In this document: positions 21,520-33,432 of the stretch, piece by piece
How the letters are laid out: each line of letters opens with the position of its first letter
Numbering within the stretch: the stretch's first letter is position 1
Assembly: GCF_017591435.1 (NCBI RefSeq)
Contig: NC_059300.1
Location: 8,620,058-8,684,057, forward strand
Origin: Portunus trituberculatus
Taxonomy: Eukaryota > Arthropoda > Malacostraca > Decapoda > Portunidae
Length of the DNA stretch: 64,000 bases
Reading direction: 5' to 3'
The notes under the pieces: generated by a model
Told to the model about the DNA's origin: nothing
The model's input: the letters and a program-made list of their open reading frames with translations, nothing else
The model's database searches: none
Made by a program: the position numbers and the translations under genes

Positions 21520-24248
21520 TCAATGTTTTCTTGAAATTGTGCTATAGCTAGACTTTTCTTTGGTGTTTTGTTAAATTGAATCTGTCACTATAGCTGATGT
21601 TTTTTATTATCATGATACAAGAAATTATAGAGAAGATCTGTTAAATAATGTCACCTGTAAAGTTTATACAGTGTATGTTTTAGTGTCTATTTTGCTACAT
21701 TTCATCACTATCTCCTATACTTTTGTACTCATCACTTGACCAGACTGTATGGGTATGACAAGTCAGTGTTCTACTTAGTCTTATGCCTCATCCTTATTCA
21801 TCTCACCTAGGCAGTAATGAATCAAGATAATATTGTCTCTTCATTCTTACATAAGATAAAAACTACTTTCAGTAACAGACAGTGAAGAATATGACTCTGA
21901 TGATGAAGATGAAACAGCAACCACCTCCTGTACAACTGCCAAGCATGAACCCACAAGTGCTGTAGCAGGGAGTGACTCTGAGGGCAGTGAAGGAGAAGGG
22001 ACTACTGGGGAGCCATGTGCCATTTGCCTTGGCCGCATGAAGGGCAATATAGGATCACCAGAGGGCTGTGATCACTCCTTTTGTCTGGATTGCATTTTAG
22101 AATGGGCAAAGGTGGGTAGGAGTAGATTTTTCTGAGTTTTTATCAAGCTTTTTAAGACTGGACGATATGAATGAGATTTTAAGTGTTGCCCTTCTTAGCT
22201 TATGACAATTTTATTCTTTCATCCTGCAATTTCAGACAAACAACAGCTGTCCCCAAGATAGAATACCATTTTTCTTGGTGTTTGTCCGTCGGTACATTGG
22301 TGGACGCATCATTCGGCGTGTGTCTGTGGAGGAGGTGAAGCCAGCTGACATCCCACCTGAGGAAGAGGAAGACCCCACCTTTTGTGAGGTATAAACAGAC
22401 AAGGAAGGAAATATTTGCATCATATATAAGTATTTAAAGAGTTATTGGTTATATCATACTTCAAGTAGAGTATATGTTTTCTTTTATTGATGTTACTCCT
22501 GTGTGTATGGCAGAATGAAGTCTTCACACATGGCTCCAAAGGCATTTAGGAAACAAAGATTAATATTGCGAACTAAAAGAACCTCAGCATGACGACTGCT
22601 ATCATATGCACCACTGATGTATCAGTCAAAGGAAAAAAAATGTAGCATGTATGAAAAGTAATTGGATCTCATGTACACTACCATTATTTATTATTCTCAA
22701 AACCATTCTTTTTACTTATTTTTCTTTCTTGTTTTCTAATCTGGCTTTTCAATGGTTATAATTTTTTCAACTTTGAAGTTACTTTATGGGCACAAGAACT
22801 GATGAGTACAACTGGTAGGTGTGTGGTCGCTGTGACCGGGAGGACCGGCTGCTGTTGTGTGATGGCTGTGATCAGGGTTACCACCTGGAGTGCCTTGACC
22901 CTCCCTTGGCCCGGGTGCCCATCGAGGAATGGTTCTGTTCTGACTGCCAGGCTGTGAATTCATCCTCAGCGGCTGCAGAGGTCTGTTTTAGTTTACCTCA
23001 TCCAATTGAGCAGTTTTAAGTTTCAAAATTGAACTTTACATGGCCAGCTGTTTCTTTCATCTCTTTCTATATGTTGTTATTATTAAGTTACTGTAAATTG
23101 GCAGATATTGTGACCACTTGCTCCTTGAGCAAAAACAAGTCTCGGTGGTGCAATGAAAGCTGGATGGGTTTATTGTTGAAATGATTGTAATCAATAGATT
23201 GCAAGTGTTTCCAAGGAATATTTCCACTGGAAAATAGTGCTTCATACTTTTTTGAAGCTGATAATGCTGAAATTTCAAGGATATGACTGGGCATTTTGGT
23301 ATGGCACATTGTTATCTTGATCACAGGAATGGTATGGTATGCTATTGCATGATATGATGTGCTCTAAATGGTGGTGAGTATATGGTGGATCCTTGGACTT
23401 CAAACATCGCGAACCTTGAATTATTTGGACTTCAAACGAAAGTTCAGTAAATTTTACACCCAGAAGTAAAAAAAGATTTTGACATTGAAAAACTCAAAGG
23501 TGGCGGAATTCAGCCAAATCTGGGTGACGCTGGCACTGTTGGTGGGAGGTATACATCAAATCCCCTTGCTCTGATTTCCAGCTGGGATGAGGACATTTGA
23601 CCAGTTCTTCATTTGATCAGAGTTAGTTAACTAGTTAGGGTTGGATGATAGAATAATATTTCATATAAGTACATACACTAATCTTGTAACTAACAAAAAT
23701 ATTTCTTAAGTACTGTAGTGACAAGATGTAACAGACTTTAGATAAAACAAGGTTTTCATTGAGGTATTGAGGTGTAGCCTCAAATGCAAAGATCTATGTA
23801 TTATAAAGGCAAGCTAGCCTTGGCTGGTAAGTTGATCCCTTCCAAACTATAAGTTCCAGCCTCCCTTGCCCTCTTGCACCATCATCTACATGTGCCATGA
23901 AGCTTGCCACCTAAAGATGAATAATGTTATTTTAGTTCAATTCTTATTTACTTAGGTAAGAATCTGCGGTCTTGGAACGGATTAATATTATTTGCATTGT
24001 TTCCTGTGGGGAAAACTGTTTCAGATCTCAAACAATTTGGACATTGAACAGCCTTCCAGAACAAATTATGTTTGAGGTCTAAGGGTCCACTGTACTTGTA
24101 TTATACAGTTTTATGATAAAATATAGAGAAGATTATATATCATGGTCCTAACTTATTAATTCTTATTTTAAATACTTATTAGTATTCCGAATTCCAAAAG
24201 GAGAATGTTATTGGTAAGATTTTTTTAGACTTGTCTTTGTTGTTCATG

Positions 24249-24331
<83 letters not shown>

Positions 24332-27300
24332 GTGTGTGTGTGTTTGTGTGTGTGTGTGTACATACATACATATACATATGTACATACATACATATACATA
24401 CATATACATACATACATACATACATACATATACATATGGATATGTTACTGAAGTTAATTAGGACTGGTGCATAAATGTCTCAGTGCACTGTAGTGGAATT
24501 ATAACTTGAGTGCTTTGTGTGTCCTGGAATATTTGGGATAGTGTGGAAGGACATTGACTGTTTTCAGGCCGGCATTGAAGAAGGAGAATTGATAGACCTT
24601 ATTGAGGATGGTGCTCCTAGTTCCTCGCTTCCACACTTGCGTCCCAATCGTGCTATCGAGAGGCCGAGGTTATTACCCCGCACCCGGGCCTCTGAGAGGG
24701 TCCGTGCACGCATCACACGGTCACGGCAGATGAGAGCAGCAAATGTGCAAAATGAAAGAGAACAGGAAGAATTGGTGGAAGCCATAGCTGTAAGTATTGT
24801 GTTGCATGATGGCTAATGTTTTACTGGTACAGGTTGCAAGTCAACTTTCAAAGCACTTTTACTTAGATTTTTTACTGTTGTTTCGGAACTTTTTGGGACT
24901 GACTCCTTGATGGACTTTTGTGTCATGGTCTGCTTCTATGGAAAGTGGCTATTTCATATGCATATGGTATATTCATGGAAAGGAATATCAGGAATCCTTC
25001 AAGGATTTCAGATTCTAATTTTTTTATGTTTTCTAGGCTGCTGAGGAGCTTGAGGTTTTGGGCCAAGAGAGGAAAGTGCAAACTAGCAGTGCCACCAGTA
25101 CCACAACAACAGTCACAACTACAACAAGGACACGCAGAGGCACGAAGGCTCCCAGGAGGAAAAAGAGAAAAGTAGTTAGGAAGAAAAAGAGAAAAGTTAC
25201 AAAGAAAAGAAAGACATCTACGAAGAAGGCCACCTCAACAACAAAAACCCGCAGAAAAGGACTGAAGGTCCAACGTAAGAAGAAGAAAACAGTGCGACGG
25301 AAGAGAAAAACAAAGAAAAAGAAAAAGAAGGTATGAATTTCAATTTTTTCATGAAGTGTATTCAACCATTAAAATCTGATATCATCATCATCATCATCAT
25401 TATCAGTATGATCATCATTAATGTGAGTTTGGTTATTTTATAGCAGCTTACATAGCAGTTTCCAGAGATATTTTGTTTGTTTGCTTAGCACTCTAGTTTT
25501 GCAGATGCATCTTGAACTTCACATTTTTATTGGTCTGTTCCTCCGTATTGATTAGAAATATTGGCTACATTTTGCTGAAATATTTAAGATTTTTTGTTGT
25601 TGCTGTCTTCAAAACTGTGCATAAACATTTTTACTGATGAATTCAGTTTCATGTAGGAAAGTTTTTACTAACATTAGTGAAGTTTGATTCTTCCTAATTA
25701 TTTACAGTAGCATCAAATATTTTTTTCCAGGTCACGAAAAAGGTGAAGGTTTTACCACCTGCCACAACACCTAAAGGAAGAATAGCTGAAGCACTTGGAA
25801 TTCGGCCCTCTAAGCCATGGGAGAAGGTGCCAATCATGCAACCTGCTGTCAAGTCACAGCCTCTTGGGTCTCTTAGAGCCAGTGCAGCCCTACCTCAACT
25901 CTCTCTTCTGGGACTTAATGCAGATGTAGATGTGACTTCTGAGTAAGTTTTGAGTCACATCATCATCATCATCTTTTCATGATGTCTTGGATATATAATC
26001 ACATTATTCGTCAAACTGGGCTGTAGGTGTTTGGTGTGATCATTCTCTTACTTGAGGGATGTGAATATGTTAATTGCATTGAACAAAATTTAGCCTGAGT
26101 AGTTCATTGTCAGTATTACCAATGACTAGTATAGAAATTTTGTTACTAAATTTAGTAAAGATAGCAAAGCAGTTATAAATGCATCTGGTCCTCATCTAAT
26201 AAAGCAACTATCATTGCATTTGGTCCTTTAGGGGTTACTGTATGTTCGTTCATATTTATAAATTTTCTAGTACATTTATTTTATAAATGTACCAAAGTAT
26301 GGAATGATTAATATGATCTTTTAAACAAATTATGAATTTAACTCCTTATTTTATTCGTAGGCCTGATGAGTATGGAGATGCTATCTTAGCAGCTGGAGTA
26401 GCAAGACGGCGGGTCATGGACAGCCGAGATATTGCACGACGCAAGGCCCTTTCAGTAAGGGCAGTCATGTCTCACTCCTCCATCAACTCCAGATTGACAA
26501 AACCCAGTGATGTACAGAATAATAACTTTAACACCCCAGGTGATCTGCTGACCTCAATCATAGAGAGTCAGTCCCTTCTCCTTCAGCCAGCTTGTGGTAA
26601 ATCTGGTGGCTCCTTCAAAAAGTCTACTGGTTCAGCTGGCAGAGGGTCAGAACTGCTGAGACTAAATGGGAGGGTGAGGGTGAACACAAGAACAGCTGGC
26701 CCTGACTCCCCTGGCAGACAGCAGACAGGGGATGGCCAGTCTCCACCAAGGGAACAACAGCAGTCAGGTGGTAGTGGTGGTGTTGAAAGTGGTTCTCAAG
26801 GAGCGGACAACAGATTATCACAAGATGGTGATCCAACAGGAGCTAAAAGATATGCTTCTTACCTGAGAGAAAATGGTGATGGAGGCTGGGAGGGAGGAGG
26901 ACCCAATCATTTACCGGGCAGCAGCTACAACGGTGGTGAGAAAAAGCCGAGAAAGTCTGATGATAAAAAGAAAAAGGAAGACGATGAGGAAATTGATATA
27001 TATAGTGATATAGACCCTGAAGTACCTGAAAGGGATTATGATGATGAGGAAGAGGAGGATGATGATGAGGAGGATGAGGGTGGTGGTGACCGTAGTGTTA
27101 TAGGGAACTACAAAGGTGGTGCTGCTGTGACAATGATGCCAGAATCTAACAAAAAGGAAAATGAACCAGAGTCCAGTGGTGATGAGTTGGTGATTGACGA
27201 CAGTGACAAACCCGAATGTCGTGATGTAGCGGCAGAAGCAGTGCCTCGACGAGTAGTGGTGGAGGAGATGGAGGAAAACAATGTGGTGGGAAGCAGTAGT

Positions 27301-30300
27301 TTGCCAGGCCTCAATGACTTTGAACTAGAGGCAGTCTCAGACACTGATACTCCTGAGCTAGACAAATCTGCCAACAGCTCCATATCACTCTCAGACAGCA
27401 ACACTGGTGACCACGAGGTGACTAGTAGCACTAATGATAATATCCATCTTGGCAAGCCGCCATGCTTAGTAAAGGAGATCTTTGGTGAAAGTGACGAAGA
27501 AAGGAGCCGTGACAGACCTGCCCAGCCCATGGTTGGTCTGGAGGGGCTTGAGACAGAGACCATATCAGACAATGAGGAGATTAGCTTTGATGACAATGAC
27601 GACAACATAGAGGAGGGCGAGATTCCTAGTGAGACACCAAGACAACCCACACCGCCAGCCAGTCGGCCTCGTGTCAACTTGCAGATTCGGCGTGTGATTG
27701 AAGTATCTCCACCAAGAGACCAGGAGGGAGACTATGAAGAAGGTGAAATAGTGGATGAGAATGCCAAAAGAAAAGAGAAAAAGAAGGAGAAGAAAGAAAA
27801 GGTAAATAAAAAGGATAAAGAAACTAAGGAAGAAGAAAAGGTACCTGAGGAGGTGGAGAAGGAGAAAGAAGATGCCGTCCCTGTAATGGAAGTTCCAGAA
27901 CCAGTGAAGGAGCCTGTTGAAGCACCCCCTGTCGAGGTGCCAGAGAGACCCAAGACGCCTCCACCAAAACAGAAGACCAAAACCAAACAAAAAGAAAAGG
28001 AAAAAGAGAAAGATAAAGAAAAAGAGAAAGATGTCTCATTTAAAAAGGTCTCCAAGAATACTAAGGAGAGGAACTATCGAGATAACGATAAGGATGACAG
28101 GGACCGGAGAGGCAGCGGCAAAGGTGACAGAAGAAGCCGGGGTAGAGAACCACAGGACCCTCCAGGACGGGACAGAAACAGGGACCGCAGTCGGGGAGAG
28201 CGGAACGGTGAGAGAGGCCGGGAATCTTCCAGTCGGCGGAGAGGACGGGAGAGGGAGAGGAAGAAGGAGCCCAAGAGGAAGGAGATGGAGAGGTACAATG
28301 TGAGGAAAATGATCACACAGAAGGAGGAGGAACGTAAGAAAAAGGATGAGTTTGGCCGGGATGTGGCACTCAGGTCTCGCTCCAGGTCACGGTCAAGGAG
28401 AAGATCTAGGTCGAGGTCTAGGAGGAGATCACGGTCAAGGTCACACCACCGTTCAGGTTCAAGAGCCAGAAAAGGTGGTGGTGGTGCTGGTAGTGGTGGC
28501 GGCGGTGGTCGAAGGAGCTACACTCGGTCAATATCTCGCTCTCACAATAGAAAGAGAGCTCGGAGAAGGAGTTACTCCACTTCTTCCTCCTCCTCCTATA
28601 CCTCTTCTAGTTCTAGCTCATCCTCCAGTTCATCCTCCAGTTCTAGGTCGAGAGGAAGGAGCAGAGACAAGCGGCGGAGGAGGAGTCGTAGCAGATCCCG
28701 TACACCTGTTAAAAAGAAACCCGAGAAGAAGAAAGCTGCACCACCTGCCAAACCCCCGAAAGAGAAGCCTGTGAAGGAGAAGCCTAAGAAGGCAAATCCA
28801 GTAACTGAGAAGAAGAAGGAGAGAAAGAAGGAAGATAAGAAAAAGGAGAGGGAAGTAGAAAAGAGGGAGGAGACTAAACTGGAAAAGGAGAAGAAGAAAA
28901 AGAAGAAGGAGAAGTCTCCCCTGCAAAGTAAGGAAGTGTACCAAGCTGGGGGAAGCATTATGGTCAGTGTTAGCTTTAACCGTGCACCAGGAAAGGAGAA
29001 CAAAGAAGCAAAGAAGAAGAGGGAGAGAAATGTTAAGCTTGAGGGTGATGCAAGAAAGAGAGTAAGGAAGGAAATTACAAAGCCTCGTGGGGGCAGTCCA
29101 TTTAGATCTTGGTCAAGGAGCCGATCACCCTCTCCTAGTGGGAAGCGCACACCTCTTCAGGATGAGCCAATGTGGTCACCCGATCGGTTGGCTGAGACAC
29201 GTAACAAAGAGAAGGCACCCAAGACACCGGAAGTCATAGATTTAGATGTGATCATGGTCACACCACCACCTCAGGAACCCATCCTCATCTCGGATTCTGA
29301 AGATGAAGGTATCACCCGGTTGCCTCCAGACCTAGGCACCACACCTGTGCCTCCAGTCAGACCTCAGGGACCTAAGACTCCTCCAGAACCAGCTGTTAAA
29401 TTCACACTCTCTAGTAAGCAGGTGTTAAAGCCAATTAATAACCCACTGCGAGATGAAGAAGAGGAAGAAGTGCCTCCAGCACCTGCTAGGGGGCCTAACA
29501 CACCCCCTGGTCCTCCTCCAGAATCTGATGAATCAGTTGGTAGAGCAAAGTCCCCAGTAGTAGGAGTTCCACACTCCCCAGCTGGTTCACCAGGCTCTTC
29601 TCCTGAACCAGATGTGTATGATCCTTTTGAACCCACAAAATCCCCGTCCCCTCCTGGCTCTCCCCAGCAGGAAGCTCGAGTCAGCAGCAGTGACCAAACA
29701 GAAACTGTTGAAAAAGCATCTCCAGAGGTGGTGGTGGCACCCAAGGTAGCGTCTCCTCCACCATTACCCACAGAACCCCCAGAGCCTGAGGAGCGACCAC
29801 CTGAACCACAGAAACCTCCAGAGGAGGAAGCCACTAGCACTGTACCTCCACCAGTGACAGTCAGCACACCTGTGGCTACTACCACCACTGCACCTCCCAA
29901 AACATCCAAGCCACCCAAGGCTCCTAAGACAACCACAACCTCAACTAAAACAACTACAACAGCCACTGCAGCCCCAGCAAATACCATAAACCAGATTTTT
30001 CCTGGTTTGCCTGCAAATGTGGCAAATATATTGTATCCAGCTGCCTTGGCGGCAGCAGCAGTCCGTGGTGCAGGAGGCGCTGTAATTCGTCCACAGGTAG
30101 TACAGACAGTGGCAGCTCCAGATTTTTCGAGGCCACCTCCAGCAGCCAACCCTCTAAACCGCCCCCCTCCAATGACTATCATAGCTCCCACACGCCTTGG
30201 GGAGAAGGGACGTGTAACACAAAATGGGAGGGATCTTACACATACTGATGTAGTGGACATGGATATTGATTCCCCCAACTCTCCAGACAGTTCAGATGTG

Positions 30301-31671
30301 AGTGACATGTTTGAACCACCTTCACCCCACTCGACACATCAATCAGAAAAGTCTCCACAGAGGAAAGTGAGAAACCAGGTCAGACCCCCAGTTGCAAAGG
30401 GAGGCAAAAGTGGTAGTAGTGGTGGTGGTGGTGGTGGCGGCAGCAGTGGTGGTGCAGGAGCAGGTGGTGGAGTAGGAGGAGGAAATTTGAATGATAAGTT
30501 TGATAATCTATTTGGTGGAAATAGAGGAGGTGGAGGAGGAGGAGGAGGAGGTGGTGGTGGTGGTGGTGGGGGAGGACGCAAGCATAGCACTCCACACAAA
30601 CATAAGGGAGGAAAGAAATTAAAAAGTTCAGGTAGGTACAAGTATATAAATATAATATTGTTTCAGTGATATAGTGAATTTTTTTCAAAGAAGATGTTTA
30701 TGTTTAATAATATCATACTGTGTATGTAGAATGTTTTTATGGCAGACTTGACTATTTTTCACAGGTAAAAAAGGTGATGGTAATGAAGATGATATACCAA
30801 GTTCAGCAGTTGACCTACAAGTGAAAGAGAGGGTATGTGTTTTGTGCTGCAGATTGAATTGTGCTATAAACCTATTTTATTTTCTTATTTTTCCTTTTCC
30901 TTTTTTGCTGGCAAATGACATTTGAAGATTGTAAAAACCAAAATATAACTAATTGATGTCCTTTCAGTTCTTGAAGAAAGTTCAACGACAAGAGAGAGTT
31001 ATTGAGGAAGTGAAACTCAGCCTTAAGCCATTCTATAACAAGAAAACCATTGACAAGGACGATTATAAGGAGATTATGCGCAAGTGTGTCCAGAAGGTAT
31101 GTTTCCTATATAGAATTAAATTTCTAAGAATTTCCTTTGTTAATGTTAAATTTATTGAGCTGCCCACACAAAGATACTTGTGGTGGATCTTTTTAAACCA
31201 ACAGTTGAAATACAAGCTGTACCTGTGTTTGTAGGGGGTTAGTGTACTTGGCTCACTGTAAAGGGAACTGCATTCAGATGCCAAGTTGGTTAGTAACAAT
31301 GTAGGTTTAGTCTCATGTTATTTCCCCAGGAATTCATAACAGAAAATATTAACAACTGTCTTGTCTTGAGGGTGTTTGAGTATAGGTAGTATATTAATCA
31401 AGTTTAGGACAAAGATATATAAAGAGGAAAACATTTGGTCTGTCTTGTCTCTCCACAGGTATGTCACAATAAATCAGGAGAGATTAACCCCATAAAGATT
31501 CGGGACCTCGTGCAAGGGTACATCAAGAAGGTGAAATATTACCGGAAGAAGCAGACAGGTGGGGCTGACCCTTCCCCAACTAAACCATCAGCCACAGAGC
31601 CCACAGCTCCTACATTCATCCTTGTCCCAAAGGTCACCAAGCCCCCAACGCCAATAAAGAGTAAAGCCTGA
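20893..31671 (+). CDS. PHRF1: PHD and RING finger protein 1 (PHRF1), complete, 11 coding exons
   Basis: The eleven exons join in phase to 2088 codons (human PHRF1 is about 1650). Order: acidic N-terminus; RING at about 150-189 with Cys150, Cys153, Cys167, His169, Cys172, Cys175, Cys186 and Asp189 as last ligand, the C3HC3D form seen in PHRF1; PHD finger at about 234-275, all eight C4HC3 ligands present; a basic Thr/Lys-rich part; a long low-complexity region with acidic, RS (about 1200), poly-Ser, Pro-rich and poly-Gly (about 1920) tracts; an SRI-like domain at about 1967-2050. The family is nuclear. Human PHRF1 is an E3 ligase linked to TGIF turnover and DNA repair, and its SRI domain binds phosphorylated RNA polymerase II CTD. 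Those functions are inferred from orthology. Confidence 0.95.
21474..21516. repeat. (GA)n microsatellite in PHRF1 intron
   Basis: About 21 GA units in the intron between PHRF1 exons 1 and 2. Confidence 0.95.
21873..22111 (+). CDS. PHRF1: PHRF1 coding exon 2 (RING)
   Basis: It follows acceptor CTACTTTCAG and carries most of the RING: 'CAICLGRMKGN', 'CDHSFCLDCILEWAK'. The donor is GTGGGT. Confidence 0.95.
22236..22388 (+). CDS. PHRF1: PHRF1 coding exon 3
   Basis: It finishes the RING ('TNNSCPQDRIPFFLVFVRR') and links to the PHD with 'IPPEEEEDPTFCE'. Bounded by CAG and GTATAA. 51 codons. Confidence 0.95.
22819..22980 (+). CDS. PHRF1: PHRF1 coding exon 4 (PHD finger)
   Basis: It encodes the PHD: 'VCGRCDREDRLLLCDGCDQG', 'YHLECLDPPL', 'EEWFCSDC'. 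The acceptor is CTGGTAG with a weak pyrimidine tract; the donor is GTCTGT, also weak. Homology fixes both. Confidence 0.95.
23383..24092. mobile_element. pogo/Tigger-like TIR element in PHRF1 intron
   Basis: The left end TGGTGGATCCTTGGACTTCA and the reverse complement of the right end, CAGTGGACCCTTAGACCTCA, match at 15 of 20. TA lies at 23381-23382 and 24093-24094. 'CTTCAAAC' and 'CTCAAAC' words recur near both ends. The element is 710 bp without a transposase. Confidence 0.68.
24249..24436. repeat. Compound (AT)n-(TG)n-(CATA)n microsatellite
   Basis: About 40 AT units, then an interrupted TG run, then CATA/CATATA repeats, all in the intron before PHRF1 exon 5. Tyr/Ile and Cys/Tyr reading frames across it are artefacts. 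Confidence 0.95.
24568..24789 (+). CDS. PHRF1: PHRF1 coding exon 5
   Basis: It starts 'AGIEEGELIDLIEDGAPSSS' after TTTTCAG and ends 'EREQEELVEAIA' before GTAAGT. It contains the Arg-rich 'PRTRASERVRARITRSRQMR' stretch that follows the PHD in PHRF1 proteins. The preceding intron holds a Tigger-like element and long (AT)n/(TG)n/(CATA)n tracts. Confidence 0.92.
25037..25330 (+). CDS. PHRF1: PHRF1 coding exon 6 (basic Thr/Lys-rich)
   Basis: 98 codons from acceptor TTCTAG to donor GTATGA. A Thr-rich start is followed by many Lys/Arg clusters (KKRKVVRKKKRKVTKK), similar to the basic linker of other PHRF1 proteins. The - strand frame here is a shadow. Confidence 0.9.
25731..25942 (+). CDS. PHRF1: PHRF1 coding exon 7
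   Basis: It encodes 'VTKKVKVLPP', 'GRIAEALGIRPSKPW' and 'SLRASAALPQLSLLGLNAD' and ends two bases into a Glu codon before GTAAGT. Confidence 0.9.
26361..30631 (+). CDS. PHRF1: PHRF1 coding exon 8 (4.27-kb disordered region)
   Basis: One uninterrupted 4271-nt exon, phase-joined to 25942 and 30765. It opens with 'PDEYGDAILAAGVARRRV'. It then carries acidic tracts, repeated 'EEGEI' motifs (about 27611 and 27736), Lys/Glu runs, an RS stretch (28374-28450), poly-Ser, the motifs 'VIDLDVIMVTPPPQEPILIS' and 'DVVDMDIDSPNSPDSSDVSD', and a Gly-rich end (30526-30577). Long antisense frames within it are composition artefacts. Confidence 0.93.
30765..30832 (+). CDS. PHRF1: PHRF1 coding exon 9
   Basis: 68 nt from acceptor TTTTTCACAG to donor GTATGT. 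It encodes 'KKGDGNEDDIPSSAVDLQVK' and ER, leading into the SRI-like domain. Confidence 0.9.
30968..31096 (+). CDS. PHRF1: PHRF1 coding exon 10 (SRI-like domain)
   Basis: It encodes 'FLKKVQRQERVIEEVKLSLK', 'PFYNKKTIDKDDYKEIMRKC' and VQK, the first helices of the Pol II CTD-binding SRI-type domain. Donor GTATGT. Confidence 0.94.
31459..31671 (+). CDS. PHRF1: PHRF1 coding exon 11 (C-terminus)
   Basis: It follows acceptor CTCCACAG and encodes 'VCHNKSGEINPIKIRDLVQG', 'YIKKVKYYRKKQ' and a Pro/Thr-rich tail ending 'TPIKSKA' before TGA. Confidence 0.95.
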   Translation, partial: VCHNKSGEINPIKIRDLVQGYIKKVKYYRKKQTGGADPSPTKPSATEPTAPTFILVPKVTKPPTPIKSKA

Positions 31672-33290
31672 TTATGAATAGAAAAACTATTTTATGATAT
31701 CGAGGTAGATTTTTCTCTCCTCCGTCTAACAAAGTATGTTAATAGAATATATGGGAATTTTTAATACAGTATCAGGGTTGACAGAGCTGTAGAATATAAT
31801 TGAATTTTGTATGTTTTATTATTTATTTGATATTTTTGTTATTAATGATTACAATTTGTACATTCTAGGTTGTAAGTTGCAACACTAGGGATACTGTACA
31901 GTATTCACAAAAAAAAAAAAGAAAAAAAAGATAGGCACTTTAATTTTTCTTTCCCCATTACCTAAGACTGTGAAACTAAACCAGGTCTGTTTGCATTACT
32001 TGTGTGATGTAAGGGTATCCACCACTGTTGGGATCTCCTCGGCAGTTTCTGTGGTTGTCACTAGTGTAAGGAAGGCAATGGGGAGGAGTTGTGTGACCAG
32101 CACAATAGAGCAGCAGAGGAGAGAGGGACTTCAAGTTATTGTGGGAAGGTCTGGTGGGGGGTAGGGGGTGTGGTGTGGTTCTTGACATAGCTTGTCTCTT
32201 TTTTGGTGTGAATCTCTGTTGCACTTTTATTTATCATTAACTGTGAACAGTAAATGTAAAAGCTATGTTTTATGAAAGTCTATATTTTTAGATGCATTTC
32301 ATAATTTAAAGTGGTTGAGGGTATGTGGGTCACTTCACTGAATTCCAATCCGGTACTTTGTTGAGGTGCTAGGAAGTGTAGTTTTCTTATGCTGAGGTGG
32401 GAGGGAAGTTACAGAAAGAAATCAAAAGAATTCTTTGTTATTTCTGATTATGGTGTATATAATATGCATTTTCTTGTGTGCAATTATATATTTTTGAAAA
32501 GCATTATTTTAAATAATTAAAGACAACTCTAAAAGTTGCATAGTTTTCAAAATCATTTTCAAAATGAGATCTACTGAAACATCAGAAATGTGGTATGTGG
32601 ATTAAGTAATTTAAAACATTTGTTCCTCTGTAAGATAAATATTTCATGTTGTGTTGACATGAAAAGGAAAGTGTTCTGATTTTTTTTTTCTGTGGGTCAG
32701 TACTCTTAATTTGCAATTATGGATGTTATTCTTCTATTAACCAAATGTTTATTGGACTGTACTATTTGCCGTACTTACCTATCGTTCAGAAGTTCATCTT
32801 CATTATACATTCATATCTACCATTATGTACCAGTGAAATCATGTCATTCACTTCTTTCATCAGCTACATTAATTTTATTTTTGTATTTAATATTAAGAAG
32901 CATTGTTTCATAAACACCAAGGACAAGGAAGAGAGGGATAAGGTCAACAAAAGGAAGATTTATTATGGATCTACCTTGTCCAATAAGTTACACATCTTTA
33001 CCTAAGTCCTAAACACCAAGAATAAACAGTTAGCATGTGCAGAAAAGTTTACATGAACTTACTATTGTAATTATTAAACAAAAAAAGAAAAAGAAGAAAA
33101 CTTACTTGAAATAGGAGTATTCTAAAACTTTATAGCTTATAGCAATTGTTTACATCTCTTCTTTTTACTTGGTAGTTTTCGTGAATATCAAGAGTAAGAA
33201 AAAAGAACATGATTTCCTTAAAGTGACTATGATTAAATATACCAAATCCTAAACCTTCCTTGGGAACGAAGGTTCCTAGCACCTAGACAA
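31672..33290 (+). other. PHRF1 3' UTR and intergenic DNA
   Basis: No further coding sequence is visible. Hexamers such as ATTAAA near 32514 and AATAAA near 33020 are possible PHRF1 polyadenylation signals, but I cannot choose between them. Confidence 0.35.

Positions 33291-33432
<142 letters not shown>

Noticed and set aside
22819..23019. A separate small gene starting at 22819
   Set aside because: It is the PHD exon of PHRF1. The first codon is GTG after a splice acceptor, and the frame past 22980 is intron.
24244..24435. Tyr/Ile- and Cys/Tyr-rich frames
   Set aside because: Products of the (AT)n, (TG)n and (CATA)n tracts in a PHRF1 intron.
29364..30308. A 314-aa frame on the - strand
   Set aside because: It lies wholly inside PHRF1 exon 8 and reflects the Pro/Ser/Thr-rich codon pattern of the sense strand. 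No family features.
31220..31300. tRNA-like words in a PHRF1 intron (GGTTAGTGTACTTGG ... ATTCAGATGCC)
   Set aside because: The arms do not fold and the B box is poor; at best a decayed SINE relic.
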